A DNA stretch of 6,319 bases from Chloroflexota bacterium (GCA_029262715.1 JAJCYX010000423.1:1-6319), one strand, 5' to 3'. Shown: positions 1 to 5,909, counted from the stretch's first letter. Numbers and translations: made by a program. The notes: a model not told the origin generated them from the letters alone.

Positions 1-56
1 CTGATGTTCGATATGCTCGCCCTGGACCATGTAAACGGCGGTCTAAAGCTCCCGAA

Positions 57-1109
57 CTATTCGGCTGAAACAGGCTCGGGCGAACTACCTGACTCTGAAT
101 CGCGGCCCGAGCTACCAGAACTAGCGGGAGTCCTGAGTGCCGGTGGCCGTGGCTTTGACGAAGCCCCATTCGAGCCGTTCGCAGAAGCGCTGGAAGCTGT
201 GCCTCCGACCTTGCGTCGGGAAGGCGTCCGCCTGATGTTCGGGCGGCTCGCTGCCTCTTCCTTCGGCGGCGCAGATTCTTCTTTTACTGCGGCAGGCTTA
301 GCAACCGGTGCCGTCGTCTCTTCGGCCGCCCGAGTAGTGGTCTCAGCTGCATCGTTGTCGTCTGACCTCGTGCGGCTGGAGGTTCTTGTTCGTGAAGTCG
401 GACGTCGGGTACTCGTCCGAGTTGTGCTGGTTCTGCGTCGTGAAGCCGGCTTGGTAGCGGCCTTTGTTGCCGCTTTGTCCTCACCGTTGGGTGATGCTGC
501 CTCGTCCGAAACTTCCGGCTTGCGGAGTGCGTCGCTGCGCTGTCGCTGCTGCGTGCGGGTCATCCACAGACCGGTGAAGTATGTCTTCGTCAGTTTGATA
601 TGCAGGTCGGCGACTCGTGCCGCTTCGGCCGATATATTCGTGTCGAATGCTGCTACCTCAACCTGCTTGCCAACGTCCTTCGCTGCCTGCAGAGCGGGAT
701 AGAAGTCAGCGTCACCGGAGACGATGATCGCGGTGTCGTAGTTGTTTTTGTAAGCGCGGGTGACGAGGTCGACTGCGAGCATCACGTCGACGCCCTTCTC
801 GACCATCGTTGAACCTCGCTGCTTCCAGATGCCAAGCTTCACTTCGAGGTGAGGTGTGTCGTAAAGAGATGAGAGGAACTTGTCCTGGTCAGTCGCGTTG
901 GAGCGGTCTTCGAACGCTTCCTGGCGAATGTTGTAGTAGTAGACGCGGCGCAGATCCCGGCCGTTGGCCAGCTTGAGCGCAAACTTGTCGAACTGCAGGT
1001 CGTGTCGACCGCAAGTCTGGCCAAGTACGTGGTAAAGATTGCTTCCGTCGATAAAGACCATCACGCGTTCGTCCGTCCTGGACGAAGGCCTGGTCGTTGC
1101 TTTGGGCAT
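57..1109 (-). CDS. NYN-domain (PIN-like) putative ribonuclease with disordered Arg-rich C-terminal tail
   Basis: The protein has 350 residues. Residues 15-180 form a NYN/LabA-like domain (COG1432 type), a PIN-fold family of metal-dependent ribonucleases. The conserved acidic positions are visible: VFIDGSN (Asp21), EKGVDVMLAVD (Asp108, Asp114) and the SGDADF signature (Asp133, Asp135), followed by FDTNISAEAARVAD. Residues from about 186 to the end are low-complexity. They hold an Arg/Thr/Ser block (RRRTSTTRTSTRRPTSRTR), then Ala/Glu/Lys-rich and Ser/Gly-rich stretches. No signal peptide or membrane segment is seen, so it should act in the cytoplasm. The reading frame extends 41 codons further upstream, but the ATG at 1109 has GGAGG five bases before it and lies just ahead of the domain, so I chose it. 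RNA cleavage is inferred from the family; many members have no known substrate. The fold is clear, the target is not. Confidence 0.88.
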   Translation of the reverse strand: MPKATTRPSSRTDERVMVFIDGSNLYHVLGQTCGRHDLQFDKFALKLANGRDLRRVYYYNIRQEAFEDRSNATDQDKFLSSLYDTPHLEVKLGIWKQRGSTMVEKGVDVMLAVDLVTRAYKNNYDTAIIVSGDADFYPALQAAKDVGKQVEVAAFDTNISAEAARVADLHIKLTKTYFTGLWMTRTQQRQRSDALRKPEVSDEAASPNGEDKAATKAATKPASRRRTSTTRTSTRRPTSRTRTSSRTRSDDNDAAETTTRAAEETTAPVAKPAAVKEESAPPKEEAASRPNIRRTPSRRKVGGTASSASANGSNGASSKPRPPALRTPASSGSSGRDSESGSSPEPVSAE

Positions 1110-1438
1110 TAATGCCTCCAGATATTCGGTTGTGCTGGACGCACGCCCGGGGTGCGGTTTCGGCGAATTGCCGTGCCGCTGATCAAATAGGCGGGGTGCG
1201 TCGGGACATTCCGGTGGGTTGTCATCAGTCAAATATGGCGCTGATAGGCGCCGGTGTTTCTATTCTACTCCTCATCCGAAACGGTCGAAGTGGGGACATC
1301 CGCCATGTTGCTTCGATATTTAAGCCGGAGTGTCCATAATTCAGGCTCGCGTTGGCCGATTTTTTGGGGAAATGCCATCTTTTGCGACCGGGCTGGTGAT
1401 GGTGCTACGGCTGTAAATCACTAAGGGCAATTTGATCT
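1110..1438. other. Divergent intergenic region, no gene recognised
   Basis: This 329-bp stretch separates two divergently oriented genes and must hold both of their promoters. On the minus strand TTGACT (1232-1227) matches a -35 hexamer, but no good -10 hexamer follows at the right distance. On the plus strand no convincing -35/-10 pair was found ahead of the TTG start at 1439. Only very short open frames occur, such as 13 codons on the minus strand at 1306-1265, and none looks real. No RNA gene or strong hairpin was seen. Confidence 0.5.
1115..1119 (-). promoter_or_regulatory. Shine-Dalgarno site that sets the NYN gene start
   Basis: On the minus strand GGAGG is followed by a 5-base spacer and the ATG at 1109. 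This decides between that ATG and the upstream in-frame ATG at 1232, whose extra 41 residues do not resemble the NYN family. Confidence 0.75.
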
Positions 1439-2038
1439 TTGCGAGACATCTTCAGGAAACCGGTTTTCTGGATCGGCGGCTCATTCAGTGGCGGGAAAAC
1501 CACGACCTGCCGGACTCTGGTTGAGCGCCATGAACTCGAGCCGTATCACTACGATCGCCATCTGATAAGAGACCCGGCGTTCCGTGAAACTATGGTGAAG
1601 GACAACGACTGGTTCTGGCTACCCAATGAGTTGAAGTTTGAGCGGTACAGAGCGTCATTTCCTATCGCGATCATCCAGATCTCCCAAATATCAGAAGAAG
1701 CTGAGTCTGCTTCCGTCCTTGTAGAAGGTCCGGGCCTGTTGCCTGAACTGCTCGCAGAGGCAGGGGTCGCACCGGAACGCGTCCTGTTCCTTCTTCCAAC
1801 ACCGGAGTTTCAGCGCCGGGTGAACAGGCAGAGAGGCGCATGGGTCGACGAAGTCCTGACTCGCAAACCGCACGATCAGACCGCATGGGAGCGTTGGATG
1901 AAGCTCGACGAGGAGTTCGCAAACCTGATCGAGGTTTCGGCGGTTTCGCACGGTTATTGCGTGGTCAGGAACGATGGCTCGAAGTCACCGTTCGAGATCG
2001 GTCGGTTTGCGGAGGAGCACTTTGGCCTGGGTGAGTAG
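1439..2038 (+). CDS. Small P-loop NTPase, nucleoside/nucleotide-kinase-like
   Basis: The protein has 199 residues. Its Walker A loop, GGSFSGGKTT, lies at residues 13-22 on the first beta strand (VFWIGG), as in adenylate-kinase-like and small-molecule kinases. YHYDRH (36-41) sits where such kinases bind the phosphate acceptor. VLVEGPGLLP (93-102) resembles the Walker B strand of this group. The RRVNRQRG stretch (126-133) after LFLLPTPEF could be the LID arginines. No transmembrane or signal sequence is seen. The start is TTG: an in-frame TGA lies at 1433-1435, and no ATG or GTG occurs between it and the P-loop. A weak AAGGG lies 11 bases upstream. It is likely transcribed alone, because the next gene has its own candidate promoter. 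The phosphate acceptor is unknown; a nucleoside, an antibiotic or another small molecule are all possible. The fold assignment is solid, the substrate unassigned. Confidence 0.8.
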   Translation: MRDIFRKPVFWIGGSFSGGKTTTCRTLVERHELEPYHYDRHLIRDPAFRETMVKDNDWFWLPNELKFERYRASFPIAIIQISQISEEAESASVLVEGPGLLPELLAEAGVAPERVLFLLPTPEFQRRVNRQRGAWVDEVLTRKPHDQTAWERWMKLDEEFANLIEVSAVSHGYCVVRNDGSKSPFEIGRFAEEHFGLGE

Positions 2039-2052
2039 AAATGAGATCGCAT

Positions 2053-2081
2053 TTGACGGCACGCGCCCTGCGCACCATCAT
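2053..2081 (+). promoter_or_regulatory. Candidate sigma-70-type promoter for the beta-propeller gene
   Basis: TTGACG (2053-2058, five of six to the -35 consensus) and CATCAT (2076-2081, four of six to the -10) are separated by exactly 17 bases. This predicts a start of transcription near 2088 and a leader of about 56 bases before the ATG at 2144. Prediction by eye only. Confidence 0.4.
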
Positions 2082-2084
2082 GGC

Positions 2085-2096
2085 GATCATGTGATC
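2085..2096. promoter_or_regulatory. Palindrome at the predicted transcription start (possible operator)
   Basis: GATCA-TG-TGATC is an inverted repeat with perfect 5-base arms. It lies four bases after the candidate -10 box, where a bound repressor would block transcription. A similar string occurs at 5792-5804 ahead of the lactonase gene. The regulator is unknown. Confidence 0.35.
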
Positions 2097-2143
2097 AACC
2101 CCTGTCCAAAGTTCGCTGAATTCCGCATTGACCCAGGAGAAAA

Positions 2144-2857
2144 ATGAGAATGAAACCTGTCTCTACATTTGAGTCGCCCTGCAAGATGCCGAACGGTCTC
2201 CAGTGGTTCGGTGACGAACTGTTCATCATGGACCAGCTCACTGACGATGTGCTGGTTATCGACGAGACGGGGAAGCTGCTCCGCACTATCAATACGCCGA
2301 CCGAGAACGGCTCTGGCATCACTGTTGATGACAATTACCTCTGGACGGCGTCGAACGGTCAGTCCGTATCACGGCCAGCGCGTTCAACTGACACCCACCT
2401 CGGCTACATCTACAAGCTGGACAAGAAAACCGGCAAAATGGTCGATCGCTACCGGACGCCAGACGGCGGTGGCATTCACGGTATCGAATGGGACAAAGGT
2501 CCGGATGGCAAAGCGCGCATGTGGGTGACGGCTTTTAATCCGACGGCGATCTTTCTTTGTGATCCCAATGATGGAATGAAGGAGATCGATTGCTTTCGCG
2601 TCAGTCTCCCCCGGCTGCACGGTCTTGCTCGTGATGGCGACGGCATCTGGTGTGCGCACACGACGGACAACGTGATCGTGAAGTACAACGTCGAAACGGG
2701 CAAGGAAATCGATCGAATCGCGATGGCTCCGGGTGACCCGTACGTTCACGGCCTGTCAATCAGGAACGGCGAGCTCTGGTACGCGGACGCCAACTTCGCA
2801 GGCAAGCACAACACTGCAACCAGGGATAAGCCGGAAATCGGCAAGTTGGTCGGGTAG
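2144..2857 (+). CDS. Cytoplasmic beta-propeller protein (SMP-30 / YncE / Vgb-like fold)
   Basis: The protein has 237 residues, with no signal peptide or membrane segment. About five blade-like repeats can be read, each with a pattern of xGL/I-x-W/D, a Leu-Trp strand and a closing Asp/Tyr-rich strand. They begin near MPNGLQW (15), GSGITVD (56), GIHGIEW (110), RLHGLAR (157) and YVHGLSI (200). In the last three a His-Gly pair (His112, His159, His202) takes the same place, which in propellers faces the central channel and could bind metal or ligand. Families with this look include sugar-lactone hydrolases of the SMP-30 type, YncE-like proteins and virginiamycin-B-lyase-like enzymes; I cannot choose between them. 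AGGAG at 2135-2139 serves either the ATG at 2144 (spacer 4) or the one at 2150 (spacer 10). Nearby sugar-acid genes suggest a catabolic role, but this is inference. Confidence 0.8.
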   Translation: MRMKPVSTFESPCKMPNGLQWFGDELFIMDQLTDDVLVIDETGKLLRTINTPTENGSGITVDDNYLWTASNGQSVSRPARSTDTHLGYIYKLDKKTGKMVDRYRTPDGGGIHGIEWDKGPDGKARMWVTAFNPTAIFLCDPNDGMKEIDCFRVSLPRLHGLARDGDGIWCAHTTDNVIVKYNVETGKEIDRIAMAPGDPYVHGLSIRNGELWYADANFAGKHNTATRDKPEIGKLVG

Positions 2858-3168
2858 AGACTTCAGGTTCCCTTCGACCCAACTATCGTCAGCTAGTCCT
2901 CAAGGCGCGGGAACTGAGCCAGTAATTCTGGCTATCCGGACACTGCTCCAGACAGGCTCATTTCAGGCGTCTTCCGGACTGCCTCGAAGGCCCACACCTT
3001 CCGAACATCTTCTTCTCACACAAAGCCATCGGCCCCATTGTTGAGGTCGAACTTTGGCTTGCACAACATGGTTCCAGTCCCGTACCGGTGCTGACCAAGA
3101 CTCAGTACCGACCGCTCGTCAGACGAACCAATTTTTCTGAAACGAGCTGCGCCACCATGGAGAGAGAT
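2858..3168. other. Intergenic region with one small hairpin, no gene recognised
   Basis: This 311-bp stretch lies between the propeller stop codon and the chosen start of the exported-protein gene. It holds a perfect 6-bp hairpin, AGCCAG-TAATT-CTGGCT (2917-2933), which could be a weak transcription end because no T run follows. A second hairpin, GGTGCTGA / TCAGTACC (3087-3109, one G-U pair), lies in the probable leader of the next gene. Open frames here have no recognisable content. No convincing promoter was found; TTGAGG at 3041 has only a poor -10 partner. Confidence 0.45.
3159..3162 (+). promoter_or_regulatory. Shine-Dalgarno site that sets the exported-protein start
   Basis: GGAG with a 6-base spacer precedes the ATG at 3169, directly ahead of a textbook signal peptide. 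The in-frame ATGs at 3088 and 3157 would put charged residues in front of it and lack a comparable site. Confidence 0.7.
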
Positions 3169-4164
3169 ATGTTCCTTAAGCGACTAAGTGTGCCTTTCCT
3201 GACACTCACGATTCTCGGGCTGTTTGCCCTATCTGCGTCGGCCGCAACCGGCCCAACAAATGGCGATTTCGAGACCGGTGATCTCAGCGGCTGGGAAGTC
3301 TTCACCACATCCAACGGCACCGGCAGCTCACCAGTGGTTGAGCAGATTGATATTGCCAACGTTGGCGTTACAACAAATGCCGTGAAGTTGAACGTCGGCC
3401 AAGTAGTCCCGGACGGCGGTGGTTGCGGCACAGATGCTGCCTGCCGAAACGCCAATTTCGCGATATTTGCCGGTGCCGGCGTGCGCCAATCGTTTGATGT
3501 GGGCGCAGGCGGTGAAGTCGTCGGTGTATCCGCAAATGTGGCTGCATCAGCACCAGCTTCCTTCGATGCCCAAACCGGAGGACTGTTCGAACTTCTGGTG
3601 GATGATGCAGTTGTTGACCAGGTGCTATTCACGAGCATAACCAGTGGTACGACGCGTGGTGATTCACTCGCCGCTAACGTTCCGCTTTCGGAAGGGACTC
3701 ACACGGTTGCCGTTCGAGTCAGTCGCCCATGGGGCACGTTGGGTATGGATAGTTCATCACCCAATCAGTACATAGATGAAGTGTTTGTCGGAGTTACCCC
3801 GCCCCCAACACCTGAACCAACTGCAACACCGGCTCCAGAGCCCACTTCGACTCCAGAGCCTGAGGTGACACCGGAACCGACAGCAACTCCAGAGCCTGAT
3901 GTGACGCCGGAACCAACTGCCGAGCCTACTCCGGAGCCCACTGCAATCCCAGAGCCTGCTGCATCTCCAGAGCCCGAGGTAACGCCGGAACCGACACCAG
4001 AGCATGAGCCGACGGTGGTTTCCGCTCCTTCCGAGCCAGAGGTTGACCAGAACTCTGAAACGACCTCAGGCGAAAGGCTGCGGGTTGTAGGGTCAAGCCT
4101 GAAAGAGACCTTCTCTATCCTGATCGAGATGCTCATACAGTGGTTGCGTCAGTTATTCGGCTAA
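3169..4164 (+). CDS. Exported protein: beta-rich binding-type domain, TPEP-repeat linker, C-terminal amphipathic helix
   Basis: The protein has 331 residues. A Sec signal peptide spans residues 1-25: KR at 4-5, a hydrophobic core and a likely cut after ASA. Residues 29-209 look like a beta-sandwich of the carbohydrate-binding / discoidin type. They open with NGDFETGDLSGWEV, a common start in secreted repeat and PEP-CTERM-type proteins, and end with YIDEVFVGV. Cys86 and Cys92 may form a disulfide. Residues 211-281 are an extended Pro/Glu/Thr linker. The last 30 residues hold LKETFSILIEMLIQWLRQLF (311-330), an amphipathic helix rather than a full membrane span. There is no LPXTG sortase signal, no PEP-CTERM signal and no lipobox, so the mode of retention is unclear. 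A surface or extracellular binding role is inferred. It has no homologue I can name. The gene stands alone between a 311-bp gap and a strong hairpin. Confidence 0.8.
   Translation: MFLKRLSVPFLTLTILGLFALSASAATGPTNGDFETGDLSGWEVFTTSNGTGSSPVVEQIDIANVGVTTNAVKLNVGQVVPDGGGCGTDAACRNANFAIFAGAGVRQSFDVGAGGEVVGVSANVAASAPASFDAQTGGLFELLVDDAVVDQVLFTSITSGTTRGDSLAANVPLSEGTHTVAVRVSRPWGTLGMDSSSPNQYIDEVFVGVTPPPTPEPTATPAPEPTSTPEPEVTPEPTATPEPDVTPEPTAEPTPEPTAIPEPAASPEPEVTPEPTPEHEPTVVSAPSEPEVDQNSETTSGERLRVVGSSLKETFSILIEMLIQWLRQLFG
3799..4011 (+). repeat. In-frame TPEP-type coding repeat (Pro/Glu/Thr linker)
   Basis: About 71 residues are built from short units such as TPEPT, TPEPEV and TPEPTA. At DNA level three diverged copies of a unit beginning CCAGAGCC and running on to GCCGGAACC or a close variant start at 3853, 3889 and 3967, spaced 36 and 78 bases apart (12 and 26 codons). 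This suggests growth by in-frame duplication. Such linkers usually hold a domain away from the cell surface, and their length often varies between strains. Confidence 0.8.
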
Positions 4165-4201
4165 CGCAATACGGGTAGAACCGTTTAGACAATTCGTTCT
4201 T

Positions 4202-4238
4202 CGAAACTGGCCCCGGCATTGTTGCCGGGGTCAGTTCG
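4202..4238 (+). terminator. Strong hairpin after the exported-protein gene, probable terminator
   Basis: The core stem CCCCGGCA / TGCCGGGG (4211-4218 and 4223-4230) closes a TTGT loop. It extends outward through a G-U pair and ACTG / CAGT pairing, with one bulged A, to about 14-15 bp. It lies 38 bases after the stop codon. There is no T run downstream, so it is either an atypical intrinsic terminator or a 3'-end stabiliser. Confidence 0.6.
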
Positions 4239-4343
4239 CGTCTTGCTGATGTCGGGGCGCTAGCGTTCGCGATGCCTGCCATTCTGTTTGGCGGGTTAAG
4301 ATTCGCCTCGTTCGGTAACGCTCACTCGAATCCAGGCTCTCAG

Positions 4344-4350
4344 AAAAGGA
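4344..4350 (+). promoter_or_regulatory. Shine-Dalgarno site that sets the dehydratase start
   Basis: AAAAGGA is followed by a 5-base spacer and the ATG at 4356. The frame stays open upstream to an ATG at 4272, but those 28 residues do not resemble the family, whose members begin with MKVTEIK-like sequence. Confidence 0.75.
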
Positions 4351-4355
4351 ACTCC

Positions 4356-5516
4356 ATGAAAGTCACAGAGATCAAGCAATACCGCGTTCAGGACCCCAAG
4401 GGCCGCGGCGGTTACTACGTCATCAAGATCAATACTGACGCCGGCATATCGGGCCTCGGTGAAGTGGGCATCCGTGGCTGGGGCAACGCTATCGAGAGCG
4501 CAATCGACCATCTTGGCGAGATCGTCATTGGCTCGGACCCATGGGAGACGGAACGGCTCTGGCAGATCATGTTCCGAGCAGGCTTCTTTCCTGCTGACAC
4601 CGTCTACTCATGCGCCATCAGCGCTATCGACATTGCGCTGTGGGACATCAAGGGTAAATCGGTCGAGAAACCTGTCTACAAGCTGCTGGGCGGCCCCGTG
4701 CGCGACAAGGTCATCTGCTACCCGCATATCGGCGGGGCGACCATCGAGAAGCTGGTTGATAGCGCTAAAGAGCATTGGGACAAAGGATGGAAGTTCGCGC
4801 GCTGGCACCAGCCGCCAACTCACGGTGATCTCACCGAGCCCGGCATTCTTGACCCACGTGACGGCATCAAGGTGAGCGTCCAGGCGATGGAGGCCGTGCG
4901 CACTGCCCTGCCTGACATTCAGATCTGCTTCGACCTGCACACGCGCATCGACACTACCCATGCCATTCAGATGTGCAGAGAGCTTGAGCCGTTCAAGCCG
5001 TTTTTTGTCGAGGATCCGATTCGTTCCGAGAATGCGGCCAGCTACAAGAAGGTTTCCGAAAAGGTGAACCTGCCCATCGCCGCTGGTGAACAGTGGGGAT
5101 CGAAGTGGGGGTTCAGGGAGGTGATCGAGAACGAATGGATCGACTATGCACGTATCGATCTCTGCATCGCTGGCGGTATTACGGAGGCATTGAAGATCAC
5201 GCACTGGGCCGAGACGCACTACATCGATATCGTGCCGCACAACCCGCTGGGGCCTGTGAGCGCCGCAGCGTGCGTACAGCTTTGCATGGCGTCAACGAAC
5301 GTTGGTGTGCAGGAGATGCCGCGCCAGCCGGGCACGTTTGCCACTGACCTGTTCCCGCAGCAGATCGAGTGGGAGGACGGCTACGCCTGGGCGCCTGATG
5401 TTCCGGGGCTTGGTGTGGAGCTTGATGAAGATGTAGCGGCTGCGAATTCGGTCACCGATTCGAAGTCCTTCACACCAAGGCTACTCAGGAGCGACGGCGC
5501 GTTCACGAACTGGTAG
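4356..5516 (+). CDS. Enolase-superfamily acid-sugar dehydratase, D-galactonate dehydratase-like
   Basis: The protein has 386 residues, a normal full length for the mandelate racemase / muconate lactonizing enzyme family. The N-terminal capping domain covers about 1-125 and includes ISAIDIALWDIKGK (88-101) and LLGGPVRDKV (110-119). A TIM-like barrel follows. Metal ligands are Asp193 (FDLHTR), Glu219 (FVEDP) and Glu245 (AAGEQW). His195, two residues after the first Asp, and His295 (VPHNPLGPV), paired with Asp268, match the general acid/base histidines of E. coli DgoD. The spacing is identical with a constant offset of ten as I recall that enzyme, and Glu320 (VQE) also fits. Such enzymes remove water from aldonates to give 2-keto-3-deoxyaldonates in the cytoplasm. 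The exact sugar acid is not settled, because the family contains many specificities, so no symbol is given. It stands alone after a terminator-like hairpin. The neighbouring lactonase supports a sugar-acid role. Confidence 0.9.
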   Translation: MKVTEIKQYRVQDPKGRGGYYVIKINTDAGISGLGEVGIRGWGNAIESAIDHLGEIVIGSDPWETERLWQIMFRAGFFPADTVYSCAISAIDIALWDIKGKSVEKPVYKLLGGPVRDKVICYPHIGGATIEKLVDSAKEHWDKGWKFARWHQPPTHGDLTEPGILDPRDGIKVSVQAMEAVRTALPDIQICFDLHTRIDTTHAIQMCRELEPFKPFFVEDPIRSENAASYKKVSEKVNLPIAAGEQWGSKWGFREVIENEWIDYARIDLCIAGGITEALKITHWAETHYIDIVPHNPLGPVSAAACVQLCMASTNVGVQEMPRQPGTFATDLFPQQIEWEDGYAWAPDVPGLGVELDEDVAAANSVTDSKSFTPRLLRSDGAFTNW

Positions 5517-5579
5517 GCCGCGTGCGGCGTTTTGCGGTGTTTCACGAGTAGCCGTGAGATTTGATGTGGCTGCGTCCAC

Positions 5580-5782
5580 CTTCGTCCTGAGCCGGGGTAC
5601 CCGCTCGCGGGTCAAGGGATCTGGACGCCGTGCCACGTTTTTGATGTCGCACGCTCTCCCGAGAGATTTCGAATCGAGTTCAGAATGACAGGAGCGCACC
5701 TACCGACATGCCTCGGCGGTGACAAGACTTGTATCTGAGTAAGACCCGGACACCGGGTCCTTCGCACTGGCACAGGACGAAG
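5580..5782. repeat. 203-bp non-coding element with 14-bp terminal inverted repeats (MITE-like)
   Basis: The left end CTTCGTCCTGAGCC (5580-5593) and the inverted right end CTTCGTCCTGTGCC (5782-5769) agree at 13 of 14 positions. Inside lie three further hairpins: ACCCGC-TC-GCGGGT (5599-5612), CTCTC-CC-GAGAG (5654-5665) and GACCCGG-ACA-CCGGGTC (5743-5759). The inner string TTCAGAATGACAGGAGC (5679-5695) resembles the CATTCTGA-type dispersed intergenic repeats that I recall from several bacterial phyla. It has no credible coding content, and no target-site duplication can be seen at the ends. It is probably a dispersed palindromic repeat; mobility is inference. Confidence 0.6.
5743..5759. repeat. 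Perfect 7-bp hairpin inside the inverted-repeat element
   Basis: GACCCGG-ACA-CCGGGTC is fully self-complementary with a 3-base loop, the tightest small stem in the window. It lies close to the right end of the element, about 227 bases after the dehydratase stop, and could also act as a transcription end. No T run follows. Confidence 0.55.
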
Positions 5783-5793
5783 AGGGTTGCTGC

Positions 5794-5816
5794 GATCATT
5801 TGATGATCTCAAATGA
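5794..5816. promoter_or_regulatory. Nested palindromes upstream of the lactonase gene (possible operator)
   Basis: Two perfect inverted repeats overlap: GATCAT-TTG-ATGATC (5794-5808) and TCATTTGA-TGATC-TCAAATGA (5796-5816). They lie about 65 bases upstream of the -35 box of the lactonase promoter. Nested AT-rich symmetry of this kind is typical of dimeric regulator sites, but no regulator gene lies in the window. Confidence 0.4.
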
Positions 5817-5841
5817 GCCAACTTTATTCAGAATGAGGATT

Positions 5842-5890
5842 GGTGTCGTCCACAGTGACAGCGAACGACACCGGTTTCGCTTAACACCGG
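5842..5890. promoter_or_regulatory. Inverted and direct repeats overlapping the lactonase promoter
   Basis: GGTGTCGT (5842-5849) and ACGACACC (5865-5872) form a perfect 8-bp inverted repeat with a 15-base spacer. ACACCGG occurs twice in direct orientation (5868-5874 and 5884-5890), offset by 16 bases, with the second copy overlapping the -35 box. The placement suits an activator or repressor site; this is inference. Confidence 0.4.
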
Positions 5891-5909
5891 CCACGCTATC
5901 GTCCATAAT
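5881..5909 (+). promoter_or_regulatory. Strong sigma-70-type promoter for the lactonase gene
   Basis: TTAACA (5881-5886) and CATAAT (5904-5909) each match the consensus at five of six positions and are separated by exactly 17 bases, the best pair in the window. This predicts a start of transcription near 5916 and a leader of about 51 bases. It implies that the lactonase gene is transcribed separately from the dehydratase upstream. Confidence 0.6.

Noticed and set aside
1..30. Minus-strand ATG at 30 running off the window edge (MVQGEHIEHQ), possibly the next gene after the NYN gene
   Set aside because: Only ten codons are visible and no ribosome-binding site sits at a normal distance, so it cannot be supported.
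4..702. Long plus-strand open frame of 232 codons at the left edge
   Set aside because: It lies antisense to the NYN gene tail. Its Ser/Ala/Val/Arg-rich composition is the mirror of the low-complexity tail codons, and it has no recognisable domain.
2733..3044. Plus-strand open frame of 103 codons overlapping the end of the propeller gene, considered as a frameshifted continuation
   Set aside because: Its translation does not continue the blade pattern, and the propeller protein ends at a natural position.
3102..3638. Minus-strand open frame of 178 codons opposite the exported-protein gene
   Set aside because: The plus-strand frame has a signal peptide, a ribosome site and family-like motifs; the antisense frame has none.
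4608..5240. Minus-strand open frame of 210 codons opposite the dehydratase gene
   Set aside because: It is a shadow of a clearly conserved enzyme with all catalytic residues on the plus strand.
5481..5821. Two minus-strand open frames of about 70 codons in the gap before the lactonase gene
   Set aside because: They run through the inverted-repeat element and its hairpins, have no ribosome site and show no protein-like pattern.
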